A stretch of DNA of 7,109 nucleotides, from the NCBI GenBank assembly GCA_030640485.1, contig DAOWJG010000083.1:1-7109 (forward strand), given 5' to 3'. This document shows positions 5,171-7,109 of the stretch, piece by piece (the stretch's first letter is position 1; the number at the start of each line of letters is the position of its first letter). The notes under the pieces are model-generated. The model did not search any database. It was not told the origin of the DNA and was given only the letters and a program-made list of their open reading frames with translations. This DNA comes from Dehalococcoidales bacterium (GTDB taxonomy: Bacteria > Chloroflexota > Dehalococcoidia > Dehalococcoidales > UBA5760). A program made the translations under genes and the position numbers.

Positions 5171-6838
5171 ATGAAAAGTGATATGGCTAAAAAGGGCGCC
5201 GAACGAGCTCCGCACCGTTCTTTACTGTATGCTCTAGGCTGTACCAGTGCCGATATGGATAAGCCTTTTATCGGTGTTGTCAATAGCTTTAGTGAGATTG
5301 TGCCGGGACATATCCATCTGCGCGAGGTTGCCGAGGCGGTTAAGGCTGGGGTGTCCAGTGGGGGGGGTGTCCCCTTTGAGGTCAACACCATTGCCGTGTG
5401 TGATGGTATTGCTATGAACCACCCGGGCATGAAATATAGCCTACCCAGTCGCGAACTAATCGCCGACTCAGTGGAAATAGTAGCCGAGGCTCATGCCTTT
5501 GACGGTTTAGTCTTTATTACTAATTGTGACAAGATAGTCCCGGGGATGCTCATGGCGGCGGTGAGGCTAAATCTGCCGGCTATCTTCATTAGTGGCGGTC
5601 CGATGCTGGCGGGCAGGCTGAGTAGTGATAGTGGCGTTAAGCATGTGGACCTCAGTTCTATCTTTGAAGCCGTAGGTAGGGTAGCTAAAGGGAAAATGAG
5701 CGAGGAGGAACTAGAGCAGTTGGCAGCGGTGGCCTGTCCTGGTTGTGGTAGTTGTTCGGGGATGTTTACCGCCAATACCATGAATTGTGCCACTGAGGCG
5801 ATGGGAATGGGACTGGTGGGCAACGGTACCATTCCGGCGGTTGATGCCCGGCGGCTACAGTTAGCTAAGGAAGCGGGGCAACGGGTTATGGAACTACTGG
5901 TTAATAATATTCGGCCGCGTGACATTATAAATAGAGTTTCTATCCATAATGCCTTCGCCGTTGATATGGCATTAGGGGGTAGCACTAATTCAGTTTTACA
6001 CCTTATGGCTATCGCTCATGAGGCTGGGGTTGAATTTTCCCTGCCCATGATAAACGAGATAAGTGAGCGTACCCCTCATTTATCCAAGTTAAGACCAGCC
6101 GGTGACTATCATCTGGAGGATTTAGACCAGGCTGGCGGTGTATCGGCAGTAATGAAAGAGCTTAGAGGGTTATTAAACCTGGAGGCAAGGACGGTATCAG
6201 GAAGAACAGTTGCCGAGATTATTGCTGACTCTCGGTTTGTAGATAGGGAAGTGATTCGCTCAGCTGACAATGCTTACTCAGCTAGAGGTGGTATTTGTAT
6301 CCTTTTCGGCAATCTGGCACCAGAGGGTGCGGTAGTGAAGAGGGGCGCCGTAGCCCCGGAGATGATGGTTCATCAGGGGCCAGCCAGAGTATTTGATTCT
6401 GAAGAGGAAGCCACAACCGCCATTATGAATGGTAGTATAGAATCGGGGGATGTGTTGGTCATTCGTTATGAGGGACCTATGGGGGGTCCTGGGATGAGAG
6501 AGATGCTCACGCCCACATCCCTTTTAAGCGGCATGGGTATGGATAAGGAGGTGGCCCTGATAACTGACGGGCGTTTTTCTGGGGCGAGTCGGGGGGCGGC
6601 TATTGGGCATGTCTCTCCCGAGGCAGCTGGTCGAGGGGCTATCGCCGCCTTAAGAGATGGAGATATAATTAAGATTGATATCCCTAGTTATAGGCTTGAT
6701 GTCGAGCTCAGCGATGGAGAAATAGCTCAGCGCTTAGCCGGTTTAGCTGAATTTGAGCCTAAGGTAAAAACCGGCTATCTTCGCCGTTACGCTGAGAAGG
6801 TAGGTTCCGCTAGCACCGGGGCGGTGTTTAGCGATTGA
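5171..6838 (+). CDS. ilvD: Dihydroxy-acid dehydratase
   Basis: The enzyme dehydrates 2,3-dihydroxy-isovalerate and 2,3-dihydroxy-3-methylvalerate to the 2-keto acids in valine, isoleucine and, indirectly, leucine synthesis. It needs an Fe-S cluster and Mg2+. The product is 555 aa, the normal length. Motifs in order: [30 protein letters not shown] (38-50), [19 protein letters not shown] (77-95), NCDKIVPGM with Cys119, [18 protein letters not shown] with Cys189/192/195, [16 protein letters not shown] (259-274) and [11 protein letters not shown] with the likely catalytic Ser470. VPGH, where plant-type [2Fe-2S] enzymes have a Cys, places it with the bacterial/archaeal forms usually described as carrying an oxygen-labile [4Fe-4S] cluster. 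ATG 5171 is preferred because an in-frame TAA lies just upstream and family members start here; AAGGAG is 14 bases away, rather far. Ten bases separate it from ilvB. Confidence 0.97.
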   Translation: MKSDMAKKGAERAPHRSLLYALGCTSADMDKPFIGVVNSFSEIVPGHIHLREVAEAVKAGVSSGGGVPFEVNTIAVCDGIAMNHPGMKYSLPSRELIADSVEIVAEAHAFDGLVFITNCDKIVPGMLMAAVRLNLPAIFISGGPMLAGRLSSDSGVKHVDLSSIFEAVGRVAKGKMSEEELEQLAAVACPGCGSCSGMFTANTMNCATEAMGMGLVGNGTIPAVDARRLQLAKEAGQRVMELLVNNIRPRDIINRVSIHNAFAVDMALGGSTNSVLHLMAIAHEAGVEFSLPMINEISERTPHLSKLRPAGDYHLEDLDQAGGVSAVMKELRGLLNLEARTVSGRTVAEIIADSRFVDREVIRSADNAYSARGGICILFGNLAPEGAVVKRGAVAPEMMVHQGPARVFDSEEEATTAIMNGSIESGDVLVIRYEGPMGGPGMREMLTPTSLLSGMGMDKEVALITDGRFSGASRGAAIGHVSPEAAGRGAIAALRDGDIIKIDIPSYRLDVELSDGEIAQRLAGLAEFEPKVKTGYLRRYAEKVGSASTGAVFSD

Positions 6839-6848
6839 GGAAATAATA

Positions 6849-7109
6849 ATGAAAATGACTGGTGCCCAAATTATATGGGAGAGTCTGCTGAAGGAGGGGG
6901 TAGAGGTTATCTTTGGTTTCCCTGGGGGGGCTATCATACCCCTATATGATACCTTACCCAAGTATCCCCAGCTTCGCCACGTTCTGGTGCGGCATGAGCA
7001 GGGGGCAGCCCATGCGGCTGATGGCTATGCCCGAGCCACAGGTAAGGTGGGGGTATGTATGGCCACCTCTGGACCGGGAGCCACCAACCTGGTAACCGGT
7101 ATTGCCAAT
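6849..7109 (+). CDS. ilvB: Acetolactate synthase large subunit, 5' part (runs off window)
   Basis: The enzyme condenses pyruvate with pyruvate or 2-ketobutyrate, the first common step of branched-chain amino-acid synthesis, using thiamine diphosphate. The 87 codons present show the N-terminal Pyr domain of the ThDP family: [20 protein letters not shown], then [14 protein letters not shown] (21-34), then [15 protein letters not shown] (48-62) with the cofactor-activating Glu50, then [16 protein letters not shown] at the edge. GFPGG..IPLYD is the acetolactate-synthase form of this segment. Start ATG 6849 has GAGG 8 bases upstream, overlapping the ilvD stop; ATG 6855 is a possible alternative. 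Ten bases separate it from ilvD, so both are in one operon. A small regulatory subunit (ilvN) and ilvC would be expected beyond the window, but this cannot be seen. Confidence 0.95.
   Translation, partial: MKMTGAQIIWESLLKEGVEVIFGFPGGAIIPLYDTLPKYPQLRHVLVRHEQGAAHAADGYARATGKVGVCMATSGPGATNLVTGIAN

Noticed and set aside
5491..5985. Minus-strand 164-codon frame
   Set aside because: It is antisense to conserved ilvD motifs; no ribosome-binding site or domain supports it.

Overview
The window looks like bacterial chromosome, most likely from the Dehalococcoidia/Chloroflexota. Supporting signs are housekeeping and amino-acid genes of that general type, a G/C-rich palindromic intergenic repeat of a kind common in those genomes, and a lipoprotein with a beta-sandwich domain. 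The taxonomic call is an inference from gene content and resemblance; no 16S or other phylogenetic marker is present.

Left half (minus strand, about 1-2124): this part looks accessory. From right to left, in the direction of transcription, it holds a HEPN/AbiU2-like protein directly behind guaA, a weak terminator, a composite hairpin-rich intergenic repeat, a two-gene overlapping cassette (a small phage 'ABA sandwich'-like protein and a DUF4125 protein with an internal duplication), and the 5' part of a lipoprotein gene that runs off the left edge. The HEPN gene is visibly more AT-rich than its neighbours.

Middle (2138-5015): guaA (GMP synthase, minus strand, with an unusual N-terminal extension) is divergent from a plus-strand pair, tsaC (threonylcarbamoyl-AMP synthase, for the tRNA t6A modification) and rpiB (ribose-5-phosphate isomerase B). 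The pair overlaps by 4 bases and is translationally coupled. The 52-74 bp divergent gap carries a candidate extended -10 element for tsaC. Both tsaC and rpiB end in short tandem duplications.

Right (5016-7109): a 155-bp gap holds the best promoter in the window (TTGACA, 17 bp, TGnTATGTT). It is followed by a short possible leader ORF and a terminator-like hairpin, then ilvD (dihydroxy-acid dehydratase) and the start of ilvB (acetolactate synthase large subunit). This is the start of a branched-chain amino-acid operon whose leader may act as an attenuator.

No rRNA, tRNA, CRISPR array, transposase or integrase was seen. I found no clearly new multi-gene system. The points most worth following are the HEPN gene riding behind guaA, the ABA/DUF4125 cassette beside the repeat, and the ilvD leader.
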